In this document: positions 24,424-34,409 of the stretch, one piece after another
Numbering within the stretch: position 1 is the first letter of the stretch
Layout of the letters: each line of letters opens with the position of its first letter
Source: Microbotryomycetes sp. JL201
Taxonomy: Eukaryota; Basidiomycota; Microbotryomycetes
Reading direction: 5' to 3'
Length of the DNA: 64,000 nucleotides
Assembly: GCA_033819885.1 (NCBI GenBank)
Contig: JAQYUZ010000011.1
Location: 62,001 to 126,000 of the forward strand
Made by a program: the position numbers and the translations under genes
The notes under the pieces: generated by a model
The model's database searches: none
Told to the model about the DNA's origin: nothing
Seen by the model: the letters and a program-made list of their open reading frames with translations, nothing else

Positions 24424-25856
24424 TCAATCAATGCTCATGCGATTCTTTGTCTTCCACCTCTCGTACTCGTCCATCTCGTCCCCGTCTCCAAGCTTGACAG
24501 TATTGTCTTTCATGACTGTTTACCGGCGAGGCCTGATCAGTCAAGTTGCCAGAAGATAAAAAACGCAAAGGCCCAGACTGACGGTGGTACCTCAAACCTC
24601 GACCGAAATTCCTGAAACACATTGTCGATGTAAAGATAGTGAACAAAAGGACGAGCAAGCAAAATACCGCTACAAAGTGATTCGATCGAAAGTGAGCAGA
24701 CGACGAGTAGCAGACACGAGTTTTAACGCACCAAACACCGTCAAAGACTTGAATACGAGCAAGTAATCCGTCTTTCGTCGTTGGTACACCATGAAGATCT
24801 TGCGAATCGCCAAATGTCGTATGAGCCTCTGTTGGTCCGTGCGGATTGACGAAACCGAACTCACCTTGTAGACAAAATAGCCAACACCGGCGCAACATCC
24901 ACCCTCAAACGAATAGAAGAGCCAATTGATTTCCTTCCGTACGGCGATGTAACCGGCAATCAAGATCAAGAGCGTGATCGGCATGGCGGCGATCGTCAAT
25001 CCTCTTTCCAACGCGCTTTGTCTCAGCACGAGCAAGACCAGCTGTAGTGAGAACGATAATAGGAAGAACCAGTCAAATTTGAGTGCCGTCAAGAAAACGT
25101 GGTACCAGGCGTAGGCGCGTTTCATCGATCGGTCGGCACCGATCTCTTTAAAGATTTGCCAACCAAAGTCGCGCCAGATGAACCAGAACGTGCCAATATA
25201 AGTCGCTTCGGTCAAGGATATCATGCTGGTAAGCGATATTATCGACAGAGTCAGTAAGAGAGCTGGCCTTAGGGTCGCACACGCACACCGGGATCAACCA
25301 AACGAGTATCCTCAACATCTGGGTTTCGAGCAGTGCTCTCAGTTCGCTGATTTGAATGATCGAGTAGGCCAAAAACAGCGTGTTGAAAATGTTGAGTGCA
25401 AGCTGTGGAGGGGATGTGTCAGGGATTGCTGTGACTTTGGTTGTCAATGCTCGACTTGCCACCTGGATCGTGTTTTTGGCTACGATTGCGTCGATGGCGA
25501 GGGCGAGTTGGACGATATGTGCCAACACAAAGCTGTTGGAAACGGGGTCAGCGGGCGGCGGGCCTGTGCCGGTGTGCTCGCGTCCGAGACTGACAGTCCG
25601 AGGTAGACGGGCAGGACCGAATCTTCGTTGCGTTGAAAGATGGTGTCTATGATCTTGTCCTCGAAGCTGTTGAGCAAGACGGCGACAATGACGATATCTC
25701 TGCCCACGAGCACAAAAGTATTAGCAAATCTCGGGCGGTGCTGATCTTCTAGGGCGGTTCAGCTGACACGACTGTCTCTAGGGCGGTCATGCCCAGGAAG
25801 AGCTGGCTCGACAGCTTTGTTGGGAGCCAATCCGTGATTCTGCGCCATCGTGACAT
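24424..25856 (-). CDS. Multi-span Golgi membrane protein, UPF0658 family
   Basis: The model gives 350 residues in seven exons: 25856-25768, 25699-25595, 25532-25463, 25402-25287, 25225-24732, 24669-24583, 24515-24424. About six to seven hydrophobic helices alternate with short loops. Family-type blocks are DIVIVAVLLNSFEDKI, FVLAHIVQLALAIDAI, NTIQLALNIFNTLFLAYS, FEGGCCAGVGYFVY and FRNFGRGLRYH. These resemble the S. pombe C23H3.04 (UPF0658) Golgi proteins, whose molecular function is unknown. The start ATG 25856 is chosen because its frame alone continues into the first helix (WLPTKLSSQLFLG). Within exon 5, bases 24864-24829 look like a 36-nt intron (GTGAGT to CAACAG) but keep frame, so they may be coding or optionally spliced. 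Confidence 0.85.
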
Positions 25857-26302
25857 TCCGTGTGGGCGCTGCATCGCCTGCTTCGATGGTCAACGCTTAA
25901 GTGTTCGCGCGCGCGCGCGAGTGGTTTTTGCCCGTCAGGCACCCCGACTGTGATGTGCAGCCTGCCCAGCGAGGACGAGTCTGGCGCGCTTGCGATAGCT
26001 GATGACGCGTGCACGCGGGACTTGTTGCCGCGCTCGTGTCGAGTGTGCGTCGGTGAACACGACGCGTCGCGACGTCGAACGCTGTGCTGATGACGGCCGC
26101 AATGTAGGCCAACCGTGCCCAGAGAAAGGACTAGCGCACGACAAGCGAGTGTGAGAAGGCGTGTGAGCGGCGAGTGGAGCCAAGCGTGAGGTGGGGACGG
26201 GATGAGCGTGATGTGCTCGGGCCGCACTTTTCGTTCGTCCAGTAAAGGCGCAGCCGCAACGAACCTGCTGTGCGATTGTCACGCCGTCCTAGCCTTCGGA
26301 CA
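25857..26302. other. Divergent intergenic region with a CG dinucleotide run
   Basis: This holds the promoters of the UPF0658 gene and the JmjC gene. A run of seven CG dinucleotides lies at 25906-25919. No RNA gene or coding frame with splice support was found. Confidence 0.6.
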
Positions 26303-27313
26303 ATGAAAGTGCACTCACCACCCACAAGAACGCTGTCTGCGCTCGTAGCTGCGCTGACCCAGCATCAGCCAGCATCCGCAGCAGCAGCAGCATCATCTAC
26401 TGCCACGACGTCAAGTCGCCCAACATCAAGGTCATGTGTGCCGTGCATCATAGACGACATTCCATCGCCTCTGGCGCAAACAACGCTGTTTGATACCCGA
26501 GGCTCAATCAACTTGGACAATGTCCGCAACTTGCTTGCACACACCTCGACACCTCTTGTCACTCTCGAGCACACAGGTCAAGATTCGTTTCAGCTGTTGG
26601 ACAACGTCCCATTGCAAGACTACTTGAGCTATCTAGCTTCGCCTCCTCGTGAAGCGATCGAACCTCTCGACGACCAGCCGCGACAAAGCCTGTATCTCGC
26701 TCAAATCCCACCACCTCGCTCGCTCTCACGCCTTTTCGAACCAGGACCCGTCGAGAACCAACCTCGACGTCGACCTCGAGCAGCTTCTCCATCTTCGTCC
26801 TTGTCAGATGGTGACAACTCTATGGTGGAATGGTTACGCCACTCTACCACTCGAACTTCCATCTGGATCGGGTTGACGCCAACGACGACGACTTGGCACA
26901 GAGATCCGGACGACAACTTGCTGTTCCAACTGCAAGGCACAAAAACAGTCAGATTGACAGGACCCGACAGCGGTCAAGCATTGTACGATCGCGTCCGGAA
27001 TAGACAAGCGAAACTCGGTAATGGTAGAGGAAGGATACGCGGTCCGGAAATGTTGTTGCCCGGTAAAGACGGTGAAAGAGATGAACTTGAAAGACTCGTA
27101 TGGAACAATGACACGGACGAATCCGAAAGTTTGAAAGCAGACGACAGTCGGGTCATGTGGCAAGCAGAGATTACACAAGGTCAAGCATTATATATTCCTT
27201 TAGGATGGTGGCACGCCGTCAAAGGGTTGACGACACGGTCCGACCGGCGGCAAGAGGTTTCTGCTAGCGTCAATTGGTGGTTCAGGCCACGAGATTCATT
27301 GCCCGCCACGTGA
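26303..27313 (+). CDS. JmjC / cupin-8 domain protein (putative Fe(II)/2-OG dioxygenase)
   Basis: This is an intronless 336-residue protein, unusual for this intron-rich window. The C-terminal half has the double-stranded beta-helix of the cupin_8/JmjC family. The iron facial triad is visible: His199 and Asp201 in TWHRDPDDN, and His304 in IPLGWWHAVKG. LLFQLQGTKTVRL is the usual strand after HxD. The closest general type is the small FIH/JMJD5/tRNA-hydroxylase group rather than histone demethylases with PHD or JmjN domains. The substrate is unknown. The N-terminal 60 residues are Ser/Ala-rich and may include a targeting sequence. Translation starts at ATG 26303; an in-frame GTG upstream was not used. 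Confidence 0.85.
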   Translation: MKVHSPPTRTLSALVAALTQHQPASAAAAASSTATTSSRPTSRSCVPCIIDDIPSPLAQTTLFDTRGSINLDNVRNLLAHTSTPLVTLEHTGQDSFQLLDNVPLQDYLSYLASPPREAIEPLDDQPRQSLYLAQIPPPRSLSRLFEPGPVENQPRRRPRAASPSSSLSDGDNSMVEWLRHSTTRTSIWIGLTPTTTTWHRDPDDNLLFQLQGTKTVRLTGPDSGQALYDRVRNRQAKLGNGRGRIRGPEMLLPGKDGERDELERLVWNNDTDESESLKADDSRVMWQAEITQGQALYIPLGWWHAVKGLTTRSDRRQEVSASVNWWFRPRDSLPAT

Positions 27314-27544
27314 ACTAGAACCGAGAGAAAACAAACATGATTGTTGCATCGGAAACAAAGTAAAAGCGCGAAAACCGAGCGGAACACAAGAGAACACCAT
27401 ACGCAACAGCCAAACCAAGGCCGGGAAAGAAGACGGTGGGGCAGAAAAAGAAGACGGGAGCGAGTCACACGTCACGACCGACCTTCGACCGTTTTTCTTT
27501 CATATCTCGCCAGCAAGGAAAGACGGAGTAAGAGAAGCCGCTCT

Positions 27545-28161
27545 TTACTCTGACGTCGTCGACGACGGACTTGAGGACAGTTTGCTCATACCCAAGTCAC
27601 TGGCCGTCGCATTCCCACGACCTTGTTCCCCCGCTTGGAAAATGTCAATTCCTGTAGGTGACAGTATCCAATGAGCATTTTCTGACGACACGTATGACAA
27701 AACAAAAAGCTAGAGACTGAAATGAGCTAGCATTCACCTTCTTCAATCTCGTCGCGCGTGCTGCCCCAATTGGCATGTCCTCCGCCATTCTTCTTCATCG
27801 TGACGCCACCTGTCCGTGTCAGACGAATGTCAACATCGAGTCGAAAACGACGTGATCCAACAAGTGGGGCCGAAGGTGGGGGGAGAGAGAGAGAGACGGC
27901 AACCGATAGAACACCGAGAAACTGTCCTATCAAAAGGCTTGCAGCGGGCGCTAACTGACCTTGTGTCTTGGTTTTGATGTGGGTTGAAGGCTCAACCTTG
28001 TGCCTGATCGAACGAGTCCTGTGAAAGACGCGTCGTCAAAGCAAACAGATCAGCGGTTCCACCCCAGGCGAAGTGCGGGGAAGGATCATGCCGAGCAGAG
28101 CCATGTCGGTCAGCCTTGAAAGCTAGGGCAAACTAGGTCACTGATAGTCTGCTGCTTACAT
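27545..28161 (-). CDS. STF2: Small Stf2-like (ATPase-stabilising factor 15 kDa) protein
   Basis: This 79-residue protein is spread over four exons: 28161-28160, 28018-27960, 27809-27738, 27651-27545. The start codon itself is split: AT at 28161-28160 joins G at 28018 after a 141-nt intron, giving MTRSIRHKVEPSTHIK. Yeast Stf2 begins MTRTNKW and has a GNWGKPGDEI block, matched here by KKNGGGHANWGSTRDEIEEG. Stf2 is a hydrophilin tied to F1Fo-ATPase regulation and desiccation tolerance; the role here is inferred. All four exons share phase and the protein is highly hydrophilic. Intron 2 holds a short GA repeat near 27883-27896. The gene is too fragmented to appear as one long reading frame. Confidence 0.75.
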
Positions 28162-28409
28162 AATGAGGTCTAGAAGATCGTGTTGCGTCGTGAACAACCG
28201 GCAAGGGATTGCGTGCGAAGAACGACCTCGGCACGCGACCAGCGATCTTTGGTGACGCCCAAATAAAGAGAAAAGAAATAAGAAAAAGGCTGAAATTGAA
28301 TAGCAAAGCACATCAAGACTAACGAGACGTCATCATAACAAGGTAAAGAGCGCCACGACGACCAACAACAGGAAACAAAGCAATAAATATACCGAGGAAC
28401 ACGCCGACA

Positions 28410-31090
28410 CTAGGCAGCTTTGCCCGAACCATCATCAAACTCATCGCCTTCGTCACTGGCGGGTTCGTCGTCATCGTCATCAGTTTTCTCGCCTTCGTCT
28501 TCGCTGCCTGAAGATCCAGAGTCGTCTCCGCTACCGTTCGGCGCCATCAACGTTGAATCTGACGTTGATTGACCTAATCTTGCCGCCGCTCTCGCCTTTC
28601 TCGCTTCCGCTTTTGCCTTGGCTTTCTCCGCCTGTACCTCATCGTCATACTCCATAACTAACGCCTCAGACTTCTTTTGACGCTGCCTCACGCGGGTCTG
28701 ATGCCTACTAAGGACAGCCTCGACAGTCGTCTCGCCAGCCTCGAGCATATCAAATTTGCCTGGAGTAAAGTAGACTCCCGGAACGGGGTACCGACGCTTG
28801 AGCCACGCCATGAGATCTGTATGCAGGTCAATAGCGTAAACATATATTCGCTTCCGTTTGAACGTCGCAAATGAGACTGACCGTCCCACGTATCTCGCGA
28901 CACTTCCTTGCCAATGGCAGCGCCAGCTTCGTTCAACAGGATGCGAGCGCGATTGTCGAGATGCTTTGGATCGTGCCTTAGCAAAACCTCATCGTCTAGC
29001 TTGGTCCAGTCAATATCCGAACGCGACTTTGCCTCTTGTTTGAGCAAGCTTCAAGAAGAGCAGAGTCATCTGACTGTCCTTGTCAAACAGCGCTGCGAGG
29101 CGAGGACTGACAAGTGGACCAAGTTTGACCGATCTTTACGACGCCACTTCCAGGGTTTCGTTGTAATGTCATCGTGACCTGAAGCGACCCGCCTGGCAGA
29201 GTGAAAACGTCGAGACAATTCGTCCGTCCTAGAGTTGGTCAGTTAACCCCGCACTTGTTGTAAATCGGCAGCAGGTGAGGCCACGTACCATTTGACTCGA
29301 CATTGATTGGGCGTCCTCGTGCCGATCGTCTTCGAAATCAGCGTCCACTTGTGACCGTGTTGTCTCACGAGATCTACGAGCTGGTCAATCTCAGTCTGAC
29401 TCCATTTTCCCAGCTTGATATTGGTGTTGAGCCTTGGCAAAAGATGCTGCAGATACCTATCCTTGCAATCGGTTGGCACGCGAGCGAGTTCCTTGCCAAT
29501 CTTGGTCCAAGAAGTCCCATGCTCCTTGATCAACGCTTCGAGTCGGTCTTCCTCTTCCGGACTCCATCCACCACTCTGCCTCGACGAGTCAAACATCAAC
29601 CGCACATGATTGTAAATGGCCAGTATCGGACGAGCGCCGTACTTTCTAGCGTACGACAAACTGATGTACGGCCAAAACTCGGTGTCGTACACGTTCGAGT
29701 CGACTTTTTTGGCGGCGATGACGGCAGCAACTTCTTCCTTTGACAGCTTGCGCTGCCTCGCATAGTCGTCCACGGCCATCTCGAGCGCCTTGTCTTCGTC
29801 GCGCCCGAAGCGGCCTTTGCGATAAGTGAAACCTGCCACAGCCGGCCCCTGATCAGCGACATGTCCCAGAGATGTGTTGCATGTGTCTGAGCAATGCAGC
29901 TTACTGTGAACTTCGGTGTACTTTTGCAACGACTTGAGCGTCATCCATCTGGTCGCGAGCGCGGTCTCAGCCGGGGACAAGTTGATGCCACCCGACGAGC
30001 CCGACGCCAGCGGCGCGTCTCTCAGAGGCTTCTTGGTCGTCTTTTTCAGCCTTCGTGACGAGGGAACTTCGACCTCGAAATCTGATTCGTCGTCCGAGCC
30101 TTTGGGCAAGCGACGGACAACTTTTTTCTTCTTGGTCTTGATCGGTACGAAGACGGCCTCGTCGTCCAAGCCTGCAACCTCTCCGTCAATGTCCTTGCTC
30201 TTGCTCGTACGGCTTTTCTTCGGTTTGGCAGCTGCTTTGTCACCGGTGCCATCCAACGGTTGTGCCCAACCGATTTGTTGCGATGAATCGTCACCTACCT
30301 GTTGATCCACGGTCGATTATGCGCGAGAATGTGGTCAGTTCAAGACCGCCTCGATGGGTCGGTGGCACAAGCAAGACTAACGGCCATTTCGACGTCCTCG
30401 TTCGCTGCTGCAGACTTTTTCTTCTTTTTCGAGCTTGCTTTTAAGCTCGGATCGCCGTTCGCAGGTGCCGCGCTCATCTTTCGAGGACAGGAATGTGAGT
30501 GCCAAGCGCATTCAAGGTCGTCGACATTGAGGTGCGCTCACCAATCCGTCTTCGCCGTTCGCGCGCGCCGATTTCTTCTTCTTCCTGTGGCTTTTTCGAC
30601 TTTCGTCTGAGTCCTTCTCGCCGCCATCGCCTTCATGATTGTCTTTGCCGTCGTCGTCCTCGTTCGTTTCAGCCGAGCGTTTGCGCTTCTTGACGCCGCC
30701 AGCCACGTCCTCCTCTGCGAGTCTGCTAAAGATGCCAAGAATGTCCTTGGCAGGGCTGTTGTTCGTGTCTGCGTGACTCGTTGGTGTCTTTGGCGCTGCA
30801 AACGTCAGCGCGGCACCGCTGCGAGCGGGTGCGCGCGCGTCAGTCGCCGCACCGTCAACAGACGTGTCCAGGGGCGCTGAGCTGTTTACTGATGCTGCTG
30901 TAGCTCGTGCTGCCTTCTTCAACGCCGTATCTGCTGCTGCTACCGCCGCCGCTGCTTCGTCGGCCTGCCGCTGTTTGCGCTTCTCTTGTTTACGTAGCTT
31001 TTTCAGGCGACGACGTTCGCGCCTGGCCTCATCGTCAGCGTCACCAGCCACGATAGGTGGCTGTTGGCCCCCAGAGTCGCTCGACGGCAT
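28410..31090 (-). CDS. Reb1-like Myb/SANT DNA-binding protein
   Basis: The model gives 757 residues in seven exons: 31090-30542, 30477-30382, 30298-29905, 29832-29289, 29228-29112, 29048-28882, 28816-28410. The N-terminal half is charged and Lys/Ala-rich, with nuclear-type basic runs. The core carries Myb repeats, GGWSPEEEDRLEALIKEHG to CKDRYLQHL and LGKWSQTEIDQLVDLVRQHG to CRVKW. A preceding degenerate one (KGRFGRDEDKALEMAVDDY) makes the arrangement like Reb1/TTF-1 factors, which bind rDNA and promoter sites and stop RNA polymerase I. The C terminus is acidic (DDDDEPASDEGDEFDDG). DNA target and role are inferred from family. Exon 2 (96 nt, Lys-rich) is supported only by phase and splice signals. 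Confidence 0.85.
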
Positions 31091-32187
31091 CGCGTAGACG
31101 AGAGGTGAGTGCAGGAGGGCAAAAACCCTGGACGCGCGCGTGAGCGCCCGTTGACGAGAGCGCATGCAACAGGGTCACTCTCGTAAGATTTGACCGCGCC
31201 TAGCAGCTCATCATCAGGCAATTGGAAACCTGGTCTCACTGCCGGCTCGTCGCACGAGCCCGATCCAAGGCGGACATTGATGACTCGGGAGGCCGGCGCC
31301 CATGCGCCCTCGCGCGAGCCGCCACTTGCATCCGGGCATCTGATCAAAATGAAGAGCTAAAGCTCGCGGCTCAGGTGCTGCCGGAAAGGAAGAGGTTCCT
31401 CCTTGAGCATGCGTAATTACACAAAGCCTACAGCTGCATTGTGATCGACGCACGCGGAAAAGATCTCACAGTCATGATTTCGTTCTCCCACTCACATGTG
31501 CCCCAGACACGCTCCAGCCAGTCAACAGCGAGTGCTCCTGCCATTCGCGCACTCGCAAGACGCTCAAGCAACCTCTGCATCGCTCAGCCTGCTAGCTTTC
31601 TGCCTCTGAGAAGTCGAGACAGCCAATCGGTTTTCGGTCCGCTCCTGTAGCCGAGCACAGCCTCATCATTGGCACGTGATAATCAGTGATTGCTTAGTTA
31701 TGTCATGCAAACTGAACTGCGGCTTGGAGATGCTCTGTGCGTCGAGAAAGCAATTGTAACGAGGGCCAGTTGCACCTGCAGGCGAGCGCGGCAACTTGGA
31801 ATGGCGCGCACGACCGTGGACTAGGTTAACAAAGCTGCACTGGCTTACTGGTGATTGAAACATAAAGAAATAGAAATGCGAGTCTGCAGTAATCATATAT
31901 AACGGGAAAAGCATCGCCCTATAGCCAGCACAAGGCTAGCCTTGCGCGCGCTTCATGTGCTTTTTTGTCTTGACAAGTGCAAGAATGCAACTCTAACAGT
32001 TTGTTATTTGCCGGCATGTAAGATTGACGTTATGAAGTTCCCGGCACGTGGCATGACTTCCAGGAACGGCAACTCTGAGAGCCTCGACCCGATTCATTTC
32101 GGGCCCGCCGTCGTTCGTCTCAAAACAGCGGGTTGCGCTCTGCCTGCTCGCGTTCAACAGGGTCACACGACTCCGTCCGCCATCGCA
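31091..32187. other. 1.1-kb divergent intergenic region
   Basis: This lies between the Reb1-like and RAX1 start codons. An open frame continues upstream of the RAX1 start from about 31942 but lacks conservation cues. No RNA gene or mobile element was recognised. Confidence 0.5.
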
Positions 32188-34194
32188 ATGAACTACACGG
32201 AGCCGCAGCCCCTGCCCGAACATGCGAAAGGAGTCACGGTCGAGGAGATTGTGGCCGGTACGCGCTGCAGTCCGCTCACGTTGAAAGAGTTTGAAGCGTT
32301 CTTGATTCACGTGAGCGCAACAAAATTGCTCGAGCGCACACCACTGTATCTGACCAATCCCTCCTGGCCGCGCGTAGGAAGAGCGATCTGTGGAAAAGTA
32401 AGCGGCCGTCCCCACTGCCCGTTGCGAAACAAACGAGATCGCCGGCTGCCGAAACCGTCACGCAAAAGCTGTGGTACCCTGCTGACATGTGGTTTGTTCA
32501 TTTCGCAATCAGCTTGCAGTTTACGGTTTGGTACCGGTCCTACTGTCAGCGCTTCAATGCTTTGCCACCAGAATATCAAGCCCTATCGGATGCGCCGTCT
32601 GAACGTTACGCGCACACGCCAGCTGCGTCAATCAGGACGGCAGGCTCAGTTTATGACAAAGACTCTTGGTGGAAATCCATCGTCCGGCGCGGGTCGTCCT
32701 GGAGCGCCAGGTCGGTGCGCTCTGTCGATCTCGAGAAGGGCGAAGGCACCGAGAAGCTCACAAGCGCCAACGGCGCCACGCCTCGAGACGACGACAAAGA
32801 CGGACAGGAATCTCCTGCAAAAGACGGTGACAATATCTCTTTGAGGTCCGCCGCGGCGCCCGACACGCCAAAATTCTCGGAATCGACGGCGTTCCCTCAA
32901 GCGAAGCGAGACAATGATACGCTAAGTGTCAACACTGCCGATACGCGAGGAACGAAAAGGTTTGGCAATTCTGTCAAGTTTCCAGGCTTGGCACCCCTCA
33001 AGTCGATCATGTCGCGCAAGGAGCTGCCAGAAGGCACGCCCATGCCGTTCGTCGACGAGATCAAGTTGATTGCGACGACATTCTTCGTTCCTGGCTCGTC
33101 CAAAGAGCTCAACATTGACGCCAGGCTCCGACGCTACGTGCTCAAGTACATTCAGCCTACGAATGAGGACGGCACGGTGGGGGAGCCCATCACGACGCAT
33201 CCAGACGTATTCAAGGACGTCGCCGATCACGTGTACAGCCTGATGGAGCGTTCCCTGCCGCACTATTTGCAATGGGCAAAAGGAAACACTAACACGCCTA
33301 GTACGTGTGTTGCAGGTTCACATTCGTTCGCGATGCTGACATCGGGCTTTGCTTTTGGCAGAGCGCTTGTTCTGGACAGGCGTCGGGATTTTCGACATGG
33401 GACTTGGCGTCATGTTCGCATGCATCATTATCTATTTCGCCAGATCAAGGTGGTGGCGTATCTTTTCGTTCTTTTTCTTTTGGTTCGGATCGATGCAGGC
33501 CTACTCTGCGTATTTTTATTTCTGTTCACAAGTTCATGGTCGGACAGCACGCCAGCTTTACCCGTGAGTCTCTCTCGTCTGTCGACTTGTCCTTGTCGCG
33601 ACGACCTTGTGTTGACCATTGCGTCTGCAGCTGGGAGCTGTCCGACTCGGTGTCCGAGGTTGATAAAACCGAAGATTTCTCTCAACCCTCCTTGTCGACG
33701 ACGTTTGTCTCTGCCAAGAACCCAAACTCTGAGGCATCGACGAGCAAACACATGGCCGACTTGCAAGCGTCTCTGCCATTCTTGTTTGACGACCCTGACC
33801 CGTTCAAGACGAACCAATCTGGTCCGGCATTGATCGACAATGACAAGAAAAAAGGACCAACGACGACGACGGGAACGTCCAAAGGTGGAAAGAGTGCGGC
33901 GGCCGAACCAAAGTCGAGGTTTCGCAGTCGGTTCTGGGCTTCGATGCGAGACAGGAACGGCAGACGGATGAAAGTGTTTGGTCCTGAAAAAGTTGTCGCG
34001 GATCCTTATATTCAGGTCAGTTTGCCCGCAAACCAAACTTCTCAAAAAAGAACAAGCGCTCATTTTCGATCCGGACCTGTTGACAGCGCATTCACAACAA
34101 GCAAATGCGAGAAATTCTCATTTTTGGGACCGTCGTCACATTTCTTTTCCTGTGCATCGTCGTCGCCATCCCGGAAAAGACGCCGCTGCGATGA
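32188..34194 (+). CDS. RAX1: Rax1-like RGS-domain membrane protein
   Basis: Rax1 is a plasma-membrane protein with a degenerate RGS domain that, with Rax2, marks division sites in yeasts. The model (541 residues) has six exons: 32188-32310, 32378-32397, 32513-33300, 33362-33563, 33631-34015, 34087-34194. Exon 2 is only 20 nt; it supplies EERSVE inside the conserved stretch FLIHEERSVENLQFTVWYR. The RGS part is split by a Ser-rich insert of about 130 residues and resumes at EIKLIATTFFVPGSSKELN. At least three membrane helices follow (LFWTGVGIFDMGLGVMFA, RIFSFFFFWFG, ILIFGTVVTFLFLCIVVA), with the DPYIQRIH block before the last. The start ATG 32188 precedes PLTLKEFEAFL; the frame is open upstream, so a longer N terminus is possible. 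Confidence 0.88.
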
Positions 34195-34409
34195 AGACTC
34201 GATGATCTTCAGAAATTTTATTCGCGATGCTGCTTTTTGTCGGACTGGTCCCTATCTGCTGTATCTATCTTCATAGTGCTCGATATGTGCATCGCTGGGC
34301 GTGTGCAAAATCTCTGTTGCAACCGGATTTTCTTTTCCCCTACATCGCTGATCCGAAATAGTCCACTTGAACACAAAATCACGAGCAAAGAAGTCCTCCC
34401 CACAGTTGT

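Noticed and set aside
26270-26302. In-frame GTG start upstream of the JmjC gene ATG.
   Set aside because: Nuclear fungal genes start at ATG; the 11 extra codons show no conservation cue.
31977-31995. AGTGCAAGAATGC upstream of RAX1, shared with the membrane protein gene at 42356 (both read CKNAT).
   Set aside because: The match is 13 bp, the flanks differ, and no linked exon of the same family is present. Chance is the simplest reading.
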